The translations under genes and the position numbers were made by a program. A stretch of 38,594 bases of DNA from a virus: IMG/VR virus record IMGVR_UViG_3300030328_002810, positions 1-38,594 of that record. One strand, given 5' to 3'. Positions 7,201 to 16,252 of this stretch are shown here, piece by piece (the stretch's first letter is position 1; each line of letters opens with the position of its first letter). The notes beneath the pieces were generated by a model. The model made no database searches. It was not told the origin of the DNA and was given only the letters and a program-made list of their open reading frames with translations.

Positions 7201-10200
7201 TAGTAAGATCTCTCATGTCTGCTGGTAATCCAGAGTTTTTCTTTAACCACTCTAAAGATATATCTGAATTAACAACCTTAAATCCTTGATCTTTTAACCC
7301 AAGCTGTTTAATAACATTAGATTTACCACTTCCAGCCCCACCAGCTAAGAATATAACTTTTCTTTGTGGTTTTGGTGTTCCATCTGGATTTGGTATAGTT
7401 GCTCTAACACCTGATTTAGTTGTAGCTAGCGTATCATCAAAATCTAAAACAGTAATACCCCGTGATGGTTTTGACATCATCATTTTGTTTTTATATATAG
7501 CTTTTTTTAACCTATTGTGCTCTGCTATTTGAGTTTTTAAATTTGCTTTATTCATTGCTTTAGCAAACTGTAAAGTAGCGTCGCCAGTTAATTGAGCTAT
7601 AACTAATTTATTTGCTCTAGAAACTTCCATGCCTTCAACGCCAAAATACTCAGCTATAGTAATACCTTCGGCAGCTAGTTTATACATGTTTAAATCAATA
7701 CCAGCCTCAGCTAATCTAACAATAGATGAATAACCGTTAGGTAATTTAAGTTCACCACTAAGAAGTCTTGGAACTATTCTGTCATAATAAACTTGTGGCA
7801 TTTTTTCGCCGTAACCAGCATCCTCAATCATTTTATCATGAGGATTTGCATCTGAGTCAAGTATAGCTCCTTGCATGTAAGATTTACCCACTACTTTCCA
7901 AACCTCATCTACTTTGCCAAAAACAGCGCCACCCAATAAAGCTTTGCCAATTAAATTTTGAGGATCAGTATGCTCTTCTTTTATTTTTTGATCAAATATT
8001 GGATTACCATTACCATCTACAGCATAAAATGAAAATGGAGCCAATATTCTAGTAAATACATTTTGCTGTTTACCCGTGTCTAGTAATATTTCTTCAAACA
8101 TCCAAACATCTTCTGGAAAGTTTTGTAAATGAAATTCGATAGCCTTGTAGAAATCATATAATAATGGTAGTCTTTCTTTGTTTTCTTGATCAAATTCTCC
8201 TTTTAATAATTTATCATGGAAGTTTTTATTATACAAAGCACCTGTGCTACTATATTTTGTTCTAGAAATATAAGCTTGCTCAACATCATTCTTATTTATT
8301 AAATCTTCAAAATTAGTTTTATCACCAGTTTTTCGAACGTAATCTTTGTAATATTTATTATTAGCATCATTAAACAAAAAGAATCCACCTTTCTTACCAC
8401 CAGTGGTAGTTATTTTTATCAATTGCCTAAATTGTGGATGTGACTCCAAAAAAGTATTAACAACTCTAGCCCCAGCTTGTCTATAGTTCTCTCCAGTTTC
8501 TACAATTTTACCATTTTCATCTCTATAAGTAAATGGCGCGTCTAAATTTCTAGTTCCTTTTTTAGCACCACTTAAATGATTTGGTACTCTTGATATTCCA
8601 TGTATACCTTCTCCATAAACACCTATTTTATTTTCATATAAGTTTTGATAATCTTCTTTAGTTTCTACTTTCGCGCCTATATCTTTTCCTCTCAATTCTT
8701 TTTTAGCAAACATTAGTTTACCCTTGCCATCTTTAATTTTATCAACTCTTTCTTGTGATAGTTTTAAAGCGTCTTGTTGCTGTCTTATAGCTTGATTAAT
8801 AGCTATAACAGTTGTCTGTATTATTTGTGATCTAATAGCTGGATCAACAGAAGAATTATTTACTCTAGCTTTAGGTATTAAGCCAAATATAGCTAAGTAA
8901 GCAGCTGGATCTATTCTTTGTTTAGCTTGGTTTTTCAAACCTTTACCAGTTCCGGTAGTTTTAAATTTCATTCTACCTCCAGCCTTAAAAAATGCCGTGC
9001 CAATAATTGTATTAGCTATGCCAGTTGGGTCACCCGCTAATGTTGTTCCTTCTGGTATAGAAACAATATGTTCGTCTCTTTTGGATAATATATAGTTTTG
9101 AGCAGCTTTTCTTTGTGGGGTATCTAAATCTTGTTCTTTTATTAAACGTATTGGATCTTTTATACCGTATTTAGCCGCAACTTTTTCTAATATAGAATAA
9201 TACTTACCAGTTGGTATACGTTTAGATTTTAATTCTACAACACCATGATCTTTTTTAGCTTGTTTTTTTGCTTCTTTTTCTGTAAATCCTTGTTTTTTAT
9301 ATTTTTCTACGGCGGCTTTTTCTAATTTCTTTTGTTTAGCTTTGTATTCTGGCGTTATCTCAATACCATCTTTAGTAAACTTTCTATGAGCTACCACCGC
9401 TTTTTTAATATCTAGATACTTGTTAATTCCATCAACACCTAGTTCTAATAAGTCGTTTTTAATTTCATTGTGTAGTTCTGCTTCCCCAAAGGTTTCTAAA
9501 GCAATTAATCGACGTGTTGGAGTTTGTTTTTTTGGAGTTTCCTGTGTTGTTGTTTCATCCTTTAACTGTGCTCTTCCTTCTTCTAGCTGTTCTTTTGTAA
9601 AATCAGGCATTATAGTAGGATTAAATTCAAATGAATCTAACATTCTATATTTAATTCTACCATTTAAGTAGCCATAAAGATCACCTCTACCATCAAATCT
9701 ATTTAAATCATTTTTACCTTCTTTTGTTGTAGCATATAATCTAAATAAAACATCTTGCTCTAATTCTTGTCTTCCATCTTTTGTTATTTTTAAAGAAGGT
9801 CTTTTAGCAAAATAATTATTTACTTGAGCTGATATCATTCCTGGTAGCTCTGCCGCTATAACATCGGAGTTAGGATCATATTCACTTTTATCAAAATTAC
9901 CACCTTCATCTTTAGCATAATTATTTAAAACGCTCTTAGCTGATTCAGCTTTAGATTCCATTTTTTTACCAGTAGGTCTTGCTTTCTTTTTTCTAAGCAG
10001 TTTACCTTTAGCGCCCTTATCCATCATTTTTTCAATAGCAATACTATCGTAATTTTTTTCTATTGAAGCGTTATAATCCTTTATAAAATTATAGACATCT
10101 TTCCCATCATCAAAAGTAATATCTATTAAACCTAATCTTTGTAAGTGTTGTCTAATAATGTCACCAAGCTTAGTAAACATGTTTTCTTTATAATCTAAAG

Positions 10201-13200
10201 TACCATCCATTATAGATTCAGACATTATAGTTATAATCTCTTCCCCAAATTCAGAGTCACCTTGATAAGGTTCCATTCTTCTTATAAACTTTCTATTAAA
10301 ACCACCTTTGTTATCAAGAATAAAATCTTTAACAGCTTCTCCTAAGGCCTTTTGAATTTCAGGATCTTCTTGTATTGATTGAAATAATACAGCATGTAAT
10401 AATTCGTGGGCAGCCGTATTTACTCTACCGCCTTTTCTTAATGAATTTTCCTTGTTTATAAAAATGTCAAATCCACCGTATTGATCAGCTCTAAAAGCAC
10501 CATAACCTCTAGAATTAACTTGAGAATTATAGTTGTTCATCTCTATTTTAAGTTTAAGCTGCTTTATGTTAGAATTTATATCGTTAACGTGTTTGTCGAA
10601 TAAAGCATCTCCATCGTTTAAACCTATTAGTTCTTTGAGTTCTTCATTTAATTTTGTTGGATCTTTTAATATTTCATTCCAAGCATCAATCTGCGCTTGT
10701 AGTAAAGCGTTTTCTTCACTTATTTGCTCGTTAAAAAAAGCTTGTTGTTCTTCTCTAGTTTCAAATACTTTAACCCTACCTCTAGCGCCAGAGTTTGTAG
10801 CTCTAAAATCTCTTATTTTCTTCTTGTTAAATTTATTTATTTTCTTTTTAATTTGCGCTAATTGTTTTTCATAACGCTCTAATTTTTCAATTCGCTGCTC
10901 TTCAGTTTCATATTGAACTATAATATCATCTTGCTTGTCTAGTAACTCTGCTTCCTGAATTCTTATGTCATCAATTAGGGTTTGTTTTTGATCATCACTT
11001 AGAGATTCATCAGCGTTTATAGCGTCTTCCGTTGCTCTTAGTTCTATTATTTCTGTATCTAATTTTACTAAATTTTCTTTTTCTTCATTAGACATCATCT
11101 CAATATTTTCGATATTTTGAGCCATTAAAGTTTCGTTTTGAGCAACTAATTTTAAAACATCATTTTCTAATTTTTCTCTAGTTTTAGGATCTAAATCTTT
11201 TTTTGCAAGAAGTTTTTCTTTTGCAATTCTTTTAACATTATTCTCTGCTATTTTTTGTTTGTAATTTTTACCTGCAAATATAGATGAAATATCTTGATAT
11301 AAAGTAGGCATCGACATTGCTCTTTCCATAAACAATCCACTAAGCGCAGCTCCTGGTAATCCTCTAAGCAAACTTATATCTTCACCTAAAACGTATTTGT
11401 CACCAACATTATTACCCCACTCCGCAAACGCTTCACTTACGGATTCTTGATACATGTATGGTATATTCTCTACTGTTCTTTTACTAATTCTTTTACCTGT
11501 TTCTATAACATTTTTTCCAAAAGCGTTTTTAACTCTTTCATAAGAAAGTTTATTTAAGCCAGGTGTTTTTGCTTTAAAAACTCCATATGTAAAAGATTCC
11601 GAAATTACTTCAGAACCAAAAGCAACCCCACTAGCTAACCATTTTTGCCCTAAAGTGTAATCTGTTCCACCCAAAACTTGTCTATTAGTAAACTCCATTT
11701 GGTCATACTTGTTACCAAAAGCAGAAGCACCCATAATATATATAGACGCACCACCAGTTGCTGCCATTAATCCATACTGTGGTACGAAATTAGCAACAAC
11801 ATTCAAGCCAAAAGCCCCAAGATCGCTTAAGTTATCTATATCTTCAAATTGAGTAGGCGCTTGAACATTAGCATTCATATCTTCTACAAACTGATTAAAC
11901 ACATCCTTACCAACATCTCGCATAGCATCGTTAATACCATCAATATGATGTATCATTTTTACAATTTCAGGCATTTTGTTTACGTCATTATCATAATATT
12001 CGAATAACAAATCTTCTGGTAATTCCTTAACAGCGTTGAAAACACCCTCTATACCACTAGCCATTTGAAGAGCGGATGTTGTAACCCAAGTTAACGCAAC
12101 AGGTATATTATGCCCATTACGGTTCATAGCGTTAATATAATTGATTAAATCAGCGCCTTGCTCGTTAAACTCTGTATCTAAATTTATAGTATTAAGATAT
12201 GATTGATATGCTTTGTTTCTATTATCTACTTCAGTAGTATAATTTTGGTATAATTTTACAGCTTCTTTATAATTATCTATAACTTCATTTCTTTCGGTAT
12301 TAAGTCTATTGTATTCATCAATTACTTCTTGCGGAGAGTTTTCGCTTACGTCACCCAAGGCAACTATTTTCTCATCCCATTTTTTCAATTCTTTTTCAAA
12401 ACCATCGTAGTCTATATTTTTCAAAGCAATTACATAATCTTCTATTTTTCCATCAATCATTCTTATGTTATCTGCTAAAAAGTTTTGCTGCCCAAGATTT
12501 GCTTGTTGTTTTTTTGTTAAAGATTCTTGGTATTTCCTAGCTTTTTCAACCTCTTTATTAGCCCATTCCGGCTTCATAACCTGAAAAATACCTTGATTAT
12601 CTTCATAATACTGAGCGATTTTCTTTTCCATCAACCCTTGTTCATCGTCTCTCTGCATAAGTTGAATAGCTGTTGAGTATAACCACTCATCAGTACGCCC
12701 TGATATTGGTTCATTTTCAGGCCAAAGTTCAAACGCTTGTTTTAGATATTTTCCGACTCTACTATTTTCAATTATTTTTTCCGCTTCATTTCTTCCCTCT
12801 AATAATCTTTGACGAAATTCAATTTGGTTTTGAGCTTCTATTTTCTTTTGCTCATTATAATATTCGGGTAACTTTCCATCGAGACCTATTGGTAATTGTC
12901 CGGTGGTTGGTATACTTACCGATGTTTTAGATTTAATTTGATTATTAAGTTCTTGTATTTTTGCTTGATTTCGCTTCCATAAATCAATTTCTAAACTTAT
13001 ATTATTTTTGATTACTTCTGTTTCTTTTACATTAGCTTTAAAATTAGCAACGTTTTCTATTACTGGTTTATCAGTTATTGTAGGATCTTTTTTTCCAGCT
13101 ACAAACTCCCAAGCAGTTTGCCCTTGTTGACCACCTTCAATATCAGCTTTGACTTCACTAGTTTTCTCCCATTCTTGTAATACTTCTTTAGGAACGTTAT

Positions 13201-13588
13201 TTGTTGGTACTATTTCGCTAACCGTAGAGATTTTTCCACTTTGATTTTTCACTTCATATTCACGGGTCCAAATGCCTTGACCAATATCATCCCAAGAAGA
13301 AACATAGTTCCACTTTCCCTTTAATCTTGGTGATTCCCAATCTACTTTTTTTGTAGATGTTTGTAAAGATGTTTGCAATGTTGCAAAAGGGTCGTAGGTT
13401 TCGCTAATTTCATCGTTAATATCTGATTTTAAAACACCAATACCTATATTTGATTGTGAAGCATCATCAACCTCTACGAGACCTTTCTCACGCATTTTAT
13501 CCATATAAGAATTAAAATCCATATTATACTTTACAGCTGCTTGCTGTAATTGCTCTAAAGAAATTGGTTTACCTTCTATTTCAAACAT
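4286..13588 (-). CDS. Giant polyvalent internal virion protein (zincin, nested HAD/kinase)
   Basis: A 3100-residue protein in the position of T7 gene 16. Regions in order: a short N-terminal helical motif (MFEIEGKPISLEQLQQ); helical stretch to about 500; hydrophobic, Gly/Ala-rich, possibly membrane-inserting region at about 590-800; long charged coiled coils at about 800-1030; a zincin motif HELLH at 1061-1065, with possible third ligand in GEEIITIMSES downstream; a sigma-region-2-like stretch at about 1245-1320; an unrecognised central part; HAD motif I DFDDT at 2049-2053; a P-loop GGAGSGKS at 2083-2090 with DISLEWL and VIIDGTGG downstream; HAD motif II VLTARP with T2327; HAD motif III Lys at K2364; a long C-terminal region with a hydrophobic segment near 2850; and a poly-Lys tail. 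This matches the polyvalent-protein idea: multi-enzyme proteins injected with the phage DNA to counter host defence. No lysozyme or transglycosylase motif was seen. Injection is inferred from size and order. Confidence 0.85.
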   Translation of the reverse strand: MFEIEGKPISLEQLQQAAVKYNMDFNSYMDKMREKGLVEVDDASQSNIGIGVLKSDINDEISETYDPFATLQTSLQTSTKKVDWESPRLKGKWNYVSSWDDIGQGIWTREYEVKNQSGKISTVSEIVPTNNVPKEVLQEWEKTSEVKADIEGGQQGQTAWEFVAGKKDPTITDKPVIENVANFKANVKETEVIKNNISLEIDLWKRNQAKIQELNNQIKSKTSVSIPTTGQLPIGLDGKLPEYYNEQKKIEAQNQIEFRQRLLEGRNEAEKIIENSRVGKYLKQAFELWPENEPISGRTDEWLYSTAIQLMQRDDEQGLMEKKIAQYYEDNQGIFQVMKPEWANKEVEKARKYQESLTKKQQANLGQQNFLADNIRMIDGKIEDYVIALKNIDYDGFEKELKKWDEKIVALGDVSENSPQEVIDEYNRLNTERNEVIDNYKEAVKLYQNYTTEVDNRNKAYQSYLNTINLDTEFNEQGADLINYINAMNRNGHNIPVALTWVTTSALQMASGIEGVFNAVKELPEDLLFEYYDNDVNKMPEIVKMIHHIDGINDAMRDVGKDVFNQFVEDMNANVQAPTQFEDIDNLSDLGAFGLNVVANFVPQYGLMAATGGASIYIMGASAFGNKYDQMEFTNRQVLGGTDYTLGQKWLASGVAFGSEVISESFTYGVFKAKTPGLNKLSYERVKNAFGKNVIETGKRISKRTVENIPYMYQESVSEAFAEWGNNVGDKYVLGEDISLLRGLPGAALSGLFMERAMSMPTLYQDISSIFAGKNYKQKIAENNVKRIAKEKLLAKKDLDPKTREKLENDVLKLVAQNETLMAQNIENIEMMSNEEKENLVKLDTEIIELRATEDAINADESLSDDQKQTLIDDIRIQEAELLDKQDDIIVQYETEEQRIEKLERYEKQLAQIKKKINKFNKKKIRDFRATNSGARGRVKVFETREEQQAFFNEQISEENALLQAQIDAWNEILKDPTKLNEELKELIGLNDGDALFDKHVNDINSNIKQLKLKIEMNNYNSQVNSRGYGAFRADQYGGFDIFINKENSLRKGGRVNTAAHELLHAVLFQSIQEDPEIQKALGEAVKDFILDNKGGFNRKFIRRMEPYQGDSEFGEEIITIMSESIMDGTLDYKENMFTKLGDIIRQHLQRLGLIDITFDDGKDVYNFIKDYNASIEKNYDSIAIEKMMDKGAKGKLLRKKKARPTGKKMESKAESAKSVLNNYAKDEGGNFDKSEYDPNSDVIAAELPGMISAQVNNYFAKRPSLKITKDGRQELEQDVLFRLYATTKEGKNDLNRFDGRGDLYGYLNGRIKYRMLDSFEFNPTIMPDFTKEQLEEGRAQLKDETTTQETPKKQTPTRRLIALETFGEAELHNEIKNDLLELGVDGINKYLDIKKAVVAHRKFTKDGIEITPEYKAKQKKLEKAAVEKYKKQGFTEKEAKKQAKKDHGVVELKSKRIPTGKYYSILEKVAAKYGIKDPIRLIKEQDLDTPQRKAAQNYILSKRDEHIVSIPEGTTLAGDPTGIANTIIGTAFFKAGGRMKFKTTGTGKGLKNQAKQRIDPAAYLAIFGLIPKARVNNSSVDPAIRSQIIQTTVIAINQAIRQQQDALKLSQERVDKIKDGKGKLMFAKKELRGKDIGAKVETKEDYQNLYENKIGVYGEGIHGISRVPNHLSGAKKGTRNLDAPFTYRDENGKIVETGENYRQAGARVVNTFLESHPQFRQLIKITTTGGKKGGFFLFNDANNKYYKDYVRKTGDKTNFEDLINKNDVEQAYISRTKYSSTGALYNKNFHDKLLKGEFDQENKERLPLLYDFYKAIEFHLQNFPEDVWMFEEILLDTGKQQNVFTRILAPFSFYAVDGNGNPIFDQKIKEEHTDPQNLIGKALLGGAVFGKVDEVWKVVGKSYMQGAILDSDANPHDKMIEDAGYGEKMPQVYYDRIVPRLLSGELKLPNGYSSIVRLAEAGIDLNMYKLAAEGITIAEYFGVEGMEVSRANKLVIAQLTGDATLQFAKAMNKANLKTQIAEHNRLKKAIYKNKMMMSKPSRGITVLDFDDTLATTKSGVRATIPNPDGTPKPQRKVIFLAGGAGSGKSNVIKQLGLKDQGFKVVNSDISLEWLKKNSGLPADMRDLTKEQRSTLGKLQHQSRQIAKDKMMKYRGDGNGVIIDGTGGSMKVMEKQVQEFKDKGYDVSMLFVETSLETALERNKNRKERSLLSVIVRKNHEAVQGNKSGFKTLFGNRFMEVATDKLAMKDPMPNKLVNKMNDFVSGYEKRRLDAEEFANEGADLLAQGAEFDFSEFNVVVEGQTAPLFNKAMKLQDKFGNKDMFVLTARPAESAPHIHKFLKANGLNIPLENITGLANSTSEAKALWMADKVDALQNVQAVQNMLDQFDVKSKVQQAKIKFSKGMSESFNKILEEVTGIESDKRFSAIKARKRGESKGKFRFFIPPSHEDFLGLLYNFMGKGKKGNEHRDFFEKALIRPLLRGDRELSVARQSIANDYKSLNKQFKDIKKKLTKKTPDGDFTFQDAIRVYLWNKHGYDIPGLSKTDQQGLVDLVMNDARLQAYAETLNVISKQETYVNPTENWEAGDIRIDLDDATGRVGREQFFAEFFENADIIFSQENFNKIEAAYGAGVVTALKDILYRTKTGRNRPSGQNALVNKFLNYLNGSVASTMFFNIRSAVLQQMSMVNFINFADNNILKAAKAFANQPQYWKDFATIFNSDFMKQRRGGIMTDVNGAELAESVKNAKNPIQAAIKKLLELGFLPTQIGDNIAIATGGATFYRNRINTYLKQGLSQKEAEAKAWVDFQKLAEETQQSAKPWMVSMQQASPLGKVILAFQNVTSQFNRLGKKAFLDLKNRRISPEYKNASNPQFQSDIGNISRIAYYFAIQNLIFYSLQSALFMAMFDDDEEDERWLKKKERMISGSIDSVLRGTGVWGAAAATLKNMAIKWHEQRGKGWNKDESAVLMEMLNVSPPLGIKARKLVNAEKTLNYNTKVIKEMETFDIDNPQWSAVTNYIEATTNVPLNRLYNKTQNVRESLNNQHTALERALMFSGWSKWNLGIKDTKIEAVKEKIKEKKEIEKKKKKKSKTKKKKKIRYLL

Positions 13589-13598
13589 ATAATTTATT

Positions 13599-15371
13599 TT
13601 ATTTAAAAGGATTAAGAAGATTGTTTACATCAACCTCGCTAGTGTCATCAGCAAAAATACCTTGAGTATTAGCTGGGGTTGCTATGACAGCTCCTATACT
13701 AGTTTTCCATTTATAATCTTTACTTACACCCAATCTACTTCGATAATTTTGAAATCCCATTATATCTGCCACCCACTCTTGACTAACTGTTTTGGTTACG
13801 ATTTTATTTTCATCTTCTTGTGATGGGCCAGTAATTTTCCAACTACCATCTTTACCCGGCGTAAAGGTATATGCCCCATCATAACTATCGAATTTTTTAT
13901 TATTTGCAAAGAAATTAAATCTCGCTGTAATATCCGTACCTAAAACTGATTGACCTTTAACAGTGTAACGCATATCACCTTTCAACGGTCCAGAACCTTT
14001 GAAGTCATAATTTTTTTTGTTTTCTTTCTCTTGTAATGCTTTTTGCTCATCATTCCAATCCATTTGTGCAGAGCTAGCTCTCCATTTACTATACTCTTCA
14101 ACAGACAGTTCATGATCGTAAGCATCGTTTTGAGGATTAACTAAAGCGTCAATAACTTGGCTTTTTAAATCAGTGCTCATTATCAATTGATACTCCTCTT
14201 GACTAAGACCATCACCTGTTTCGAAACCCTTGAGGCCTTCGTATGGAGCTACTTTGAGTCTTAATAAAAATAACTCATCCTCAGTTATAACTCCCTTTTG
14301 AATTAAATTAAATGCAGCTTCACTAAAAATCTCATCATCAATATCTTTAAAACGAAATATAGATTTTCCATCCTTGTCTTTCATTTCGGATATTTCTAAA
14401 GCGTGTGCCCAACTACCTTTATCGTAATTACCACTAAATCCATCATCTTGATCCGTAGACCAGTCATTCCAATCAGTGTGGCTATCAGTAGATTGAAATA
14501 TATGTGAAGCAGATATTTTATCTCCCCCTATTGTTTTTTTAATATCTTCTATATACATTTCATTTTTAAACTTATCACCTAACTTCGCTTGCTGTGCAGA
14601 TCTTTGGTTTTCGGCATGAAACCCATCTATTGATTGTATCATGCTGTCAACATTACTTTTACCAGGAAATTTACTCTCTAAATCTTGAATGTTCCAAGAT
14701 ATTACTTCACCTGGTTTATATTTAGGATTTCTTTTATCTACAATAGTCATTCCATTATACATGTCTTCAGTAATAGTAACTTCAAGCATCATGCTATTTG
14801 TGTCAGCATTCCACACTGTTTGAACATTCTTATAATCACCGTCCATATTTAATATCTGCTCGCCAATTGCTAAATCTATTGTTGGTATACCTTTATTAAA
14901 TTGAGTTGGGTCTAATTCTTTACCAAATAATTTACCTATAGTAAGTAAATTTTGTCTAAAATCTGTAGTTGCTTTTTGGATTTGTTGTAACCTTCCCATT
15001 ATCTCCATTCTTTTTTTCTTATTTTCTGGATTATCAGCGCTCCCAACTGTATTGTATTTTTCAAATTCTACTTTCAATTGTTCTATATAATCATAAGTAT
15101 TATCATATATACTAGTATGTAAGCCAGCTTCTCTACCTCCTTTGTCATAAGTAGATAATCTACTATTTATTTCATCTGCTTTTGTCTGAAAACTTGATCT
15201 TTGATTATCTTTTAACTCGTTATTATATTCAACGGCTTGTTTCCTTTTTTCTTTTATAAGATCAAAAACTTTCATAGTTTCTTGTATGTAGTCAGGTCTA
15301 GTGCTTTCTCCGCCTACCCTACTATGTACATCTATAATATTTAATCCACTAACGTTTTGTCGTTTTGCCAT
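13599..15371 (-). CDS. Putative internal virion protein (T7 gp15 position)
   Basis: A 590-residue soluble protein of unrecognised family. Residues 1-160 are mostly charged helix with heptad character (EKRKQAVEYNNELKDNQ, GRLQQIQKATTDFRQNL). The middle is mixed alpha/beta and very acidic, with Asp-rich loops (STDSHTDWNDWSTDQDDGF). The end has beta-type stretches (FTPGKDGSWKITGPSQ) and finishes NNLLNPFK. There is no signal peptide, membrane segment or enzyme motif visible. It sits between the 287-aa gp14-like candidate and the 3100-aa protein, with gaps of 17 and 10 bases, as T7 gene 15 sits between genes 14 and 16. Membership in an ejection complex is therefore inferred from order, not from sequence. 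Confidence 0.85.
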   Translation of the reverse strand: MAKRQNVSGLNIIDVHSRVGGESTRPDYIQETMKVFDLIKEKRKQAVEYNNELKDNQRSSFQTKADEINSRLSTYDKGGREAGLHTSIYDNTYDYIEQLKVEFEKYNTVGSADNPENKKKRMEIMGRLQQIQKATTDFRQNLLTIGKLFGKELDPTQFNKGIPTIDLAIGEQILNMDGDYKNVQTVWNADTNSMMLEVTITEDMYNGMTIVDKRNPKYKPGEVISWNIQDLESKFPGKSNVDSMIQSIDGFHAENQRSAQQAKLGDKFKNEMYIEDIKKTIGGDKISASHIFQSTDSHTDWNDWSTDQDDGFSGNYDKGSWAHALEISEMKDKDGKSIFRFKDIDDEIFSEAAFNLIQKGVITEDELFLLRLKVAPYEGLKGFETGDGLSQEEYQLIMSTDLKSQVIDALVNPQNDAYDHELSVEEYSKWRASSAQMDWNDEQKALQEKENKKNYDFKGSGPLKGDMRYTVKGQSVLGTDITARFNFFANNKKFDSYDGAYTFTPGKDGSWKITGPSQEDENKIVTKTVSQEWVADIMGFQNYRSRLGVSKDYKWKTSIGAVIATPANTQGIFADDTSEVDVNNLLNPFK

Positions 15372-15388
15372 ATTGTATTATTTATAAT

Positions 15389-16252
15389 TTAACTTAGTTG
15401 CGAGTTTAGAAGTGCCTGATTTGCCTGCTTGTTTCCACCAACCATCCCTCCAACAGCGCCTCCAAGATTTCCAACAGCAGACATTATTTGTTGCTGTCCA
15501 GCTAATGTGACAGCTTGTTCGTTTGCTACAGCTTCTTGTCTAGCCATGTTAGCACCTGTGGTTTCACCCATTTGCATACCAAGTAAAGTTTTTTGCCTAC
15601 CTATATTTTGTTGTTGAACCCATTGTTCTCCTTGAAGATTTAACATTTGGTTTTGTCTGTCAACACCCCTTTCTTGTTGTTGTAATCTACCAGCTTCTCC
15701 AGCTTTCATTTTTTGCAACTGTGATTCTTGTGCACCTATAGAAGCACTAGTTTGCTGTGCTTGTGTTTGAGCTTGGTTAGATAAAGTTTGAGCTAATGCT
15801 GCTATACCACTCCCACCGGCAGCTCCTTTCATTTGATCCATAATATTAGATTGCTGTTGTTGGAACATTTGTTTTTCAAAACCGGCTTGTTGTTGGTTTA
15901 CTGTTAAGTCTTCATAAACATTTTCCATGTTTTGAAATTGGTTTTGTAACCCGGCATAAGGGTTTTTAAACTCTAAAGCTTTATATTCTTCTTTTTGTTT
16001 TTCTAATAGCTTTTGTTGTTTCTTTTGCTCCGTTAACATGTCTTCAGAAAACTGCTCAGCAGCTTCTCTATTTTTACCAGCTTGGTAAACGCTAACACCA
16101 ACGCCAATAGCACCTATAGCGACAGATGCTATAGCAGCGGTTGCTTGCACTATCTCTGGATTAGATTCACCTCCTATTATATAATCTAAAATTAATGATA
16201 AAATTGCCATTGGCAATATAGGATATGTTATTTGTTTTTTATTTTGTTTCAT
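15389..16252 (-). CDS. Putative internal virion protein, gp14-like
   Basis: A 287-residue protein with two hydrophobic stretches near the N-terminus (about 11-27 and 36-58, the latter AAIASVAIGAIGVGVSVY), then a long Gln-rich helical region (about 60-235) with little aromatic content, and a Gly-rich end (GNLGGAVGGMVGGN). The hydrophobic start plus Gln/Ala helical body is the composition of podovirus internal proteins such as T7 gp14, which form a membrane channel for DNA ejection. The phrase NPYAGLQNQFQNMENVYEDL at about 97-116 is a signature I recall from related marine phage proteins. The chosen start overlaps the cupin gene by 14 bases; an alternative ATG at 16210 (residue 15) would avoid the overlap and still leave both hydrophobic stretches largely intact. 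Confidence 0.85.
   Translation of the reverse strand: MKQNKKQITYPILPMAILSLILDYIIGGESNPEIVQATAAIASVAIGAIGVGVSVYQAGKNREAAEQFSEDMLTEQKKQQKLLEKQKEEYKALEFKNPYAGLQNQFQNMENVYEDLTVNQQQAGFEKQMFQQQQSNIMDQMKGAAGGSGIAALAQTLSNQAQTQAQQTSASIGAQESQLQKMKAGEAGRLQQQERGVDRQNQMLNLQGEQWVQQQNIGRQKTLLGMQMGETTGANMARQEAVANEQAVTLAGQQQIMSAVGNLGGAVGGMVGGNKQANQALLNSQLS

Noticed and set aside
10533-10874. 113-aa plus-strand hydrophobic frame
   Set aside because: Antisense of the coiled-coil part of the 3100-aa protein; Leu/Ser bias is that of antisense Glu/Lys codons.
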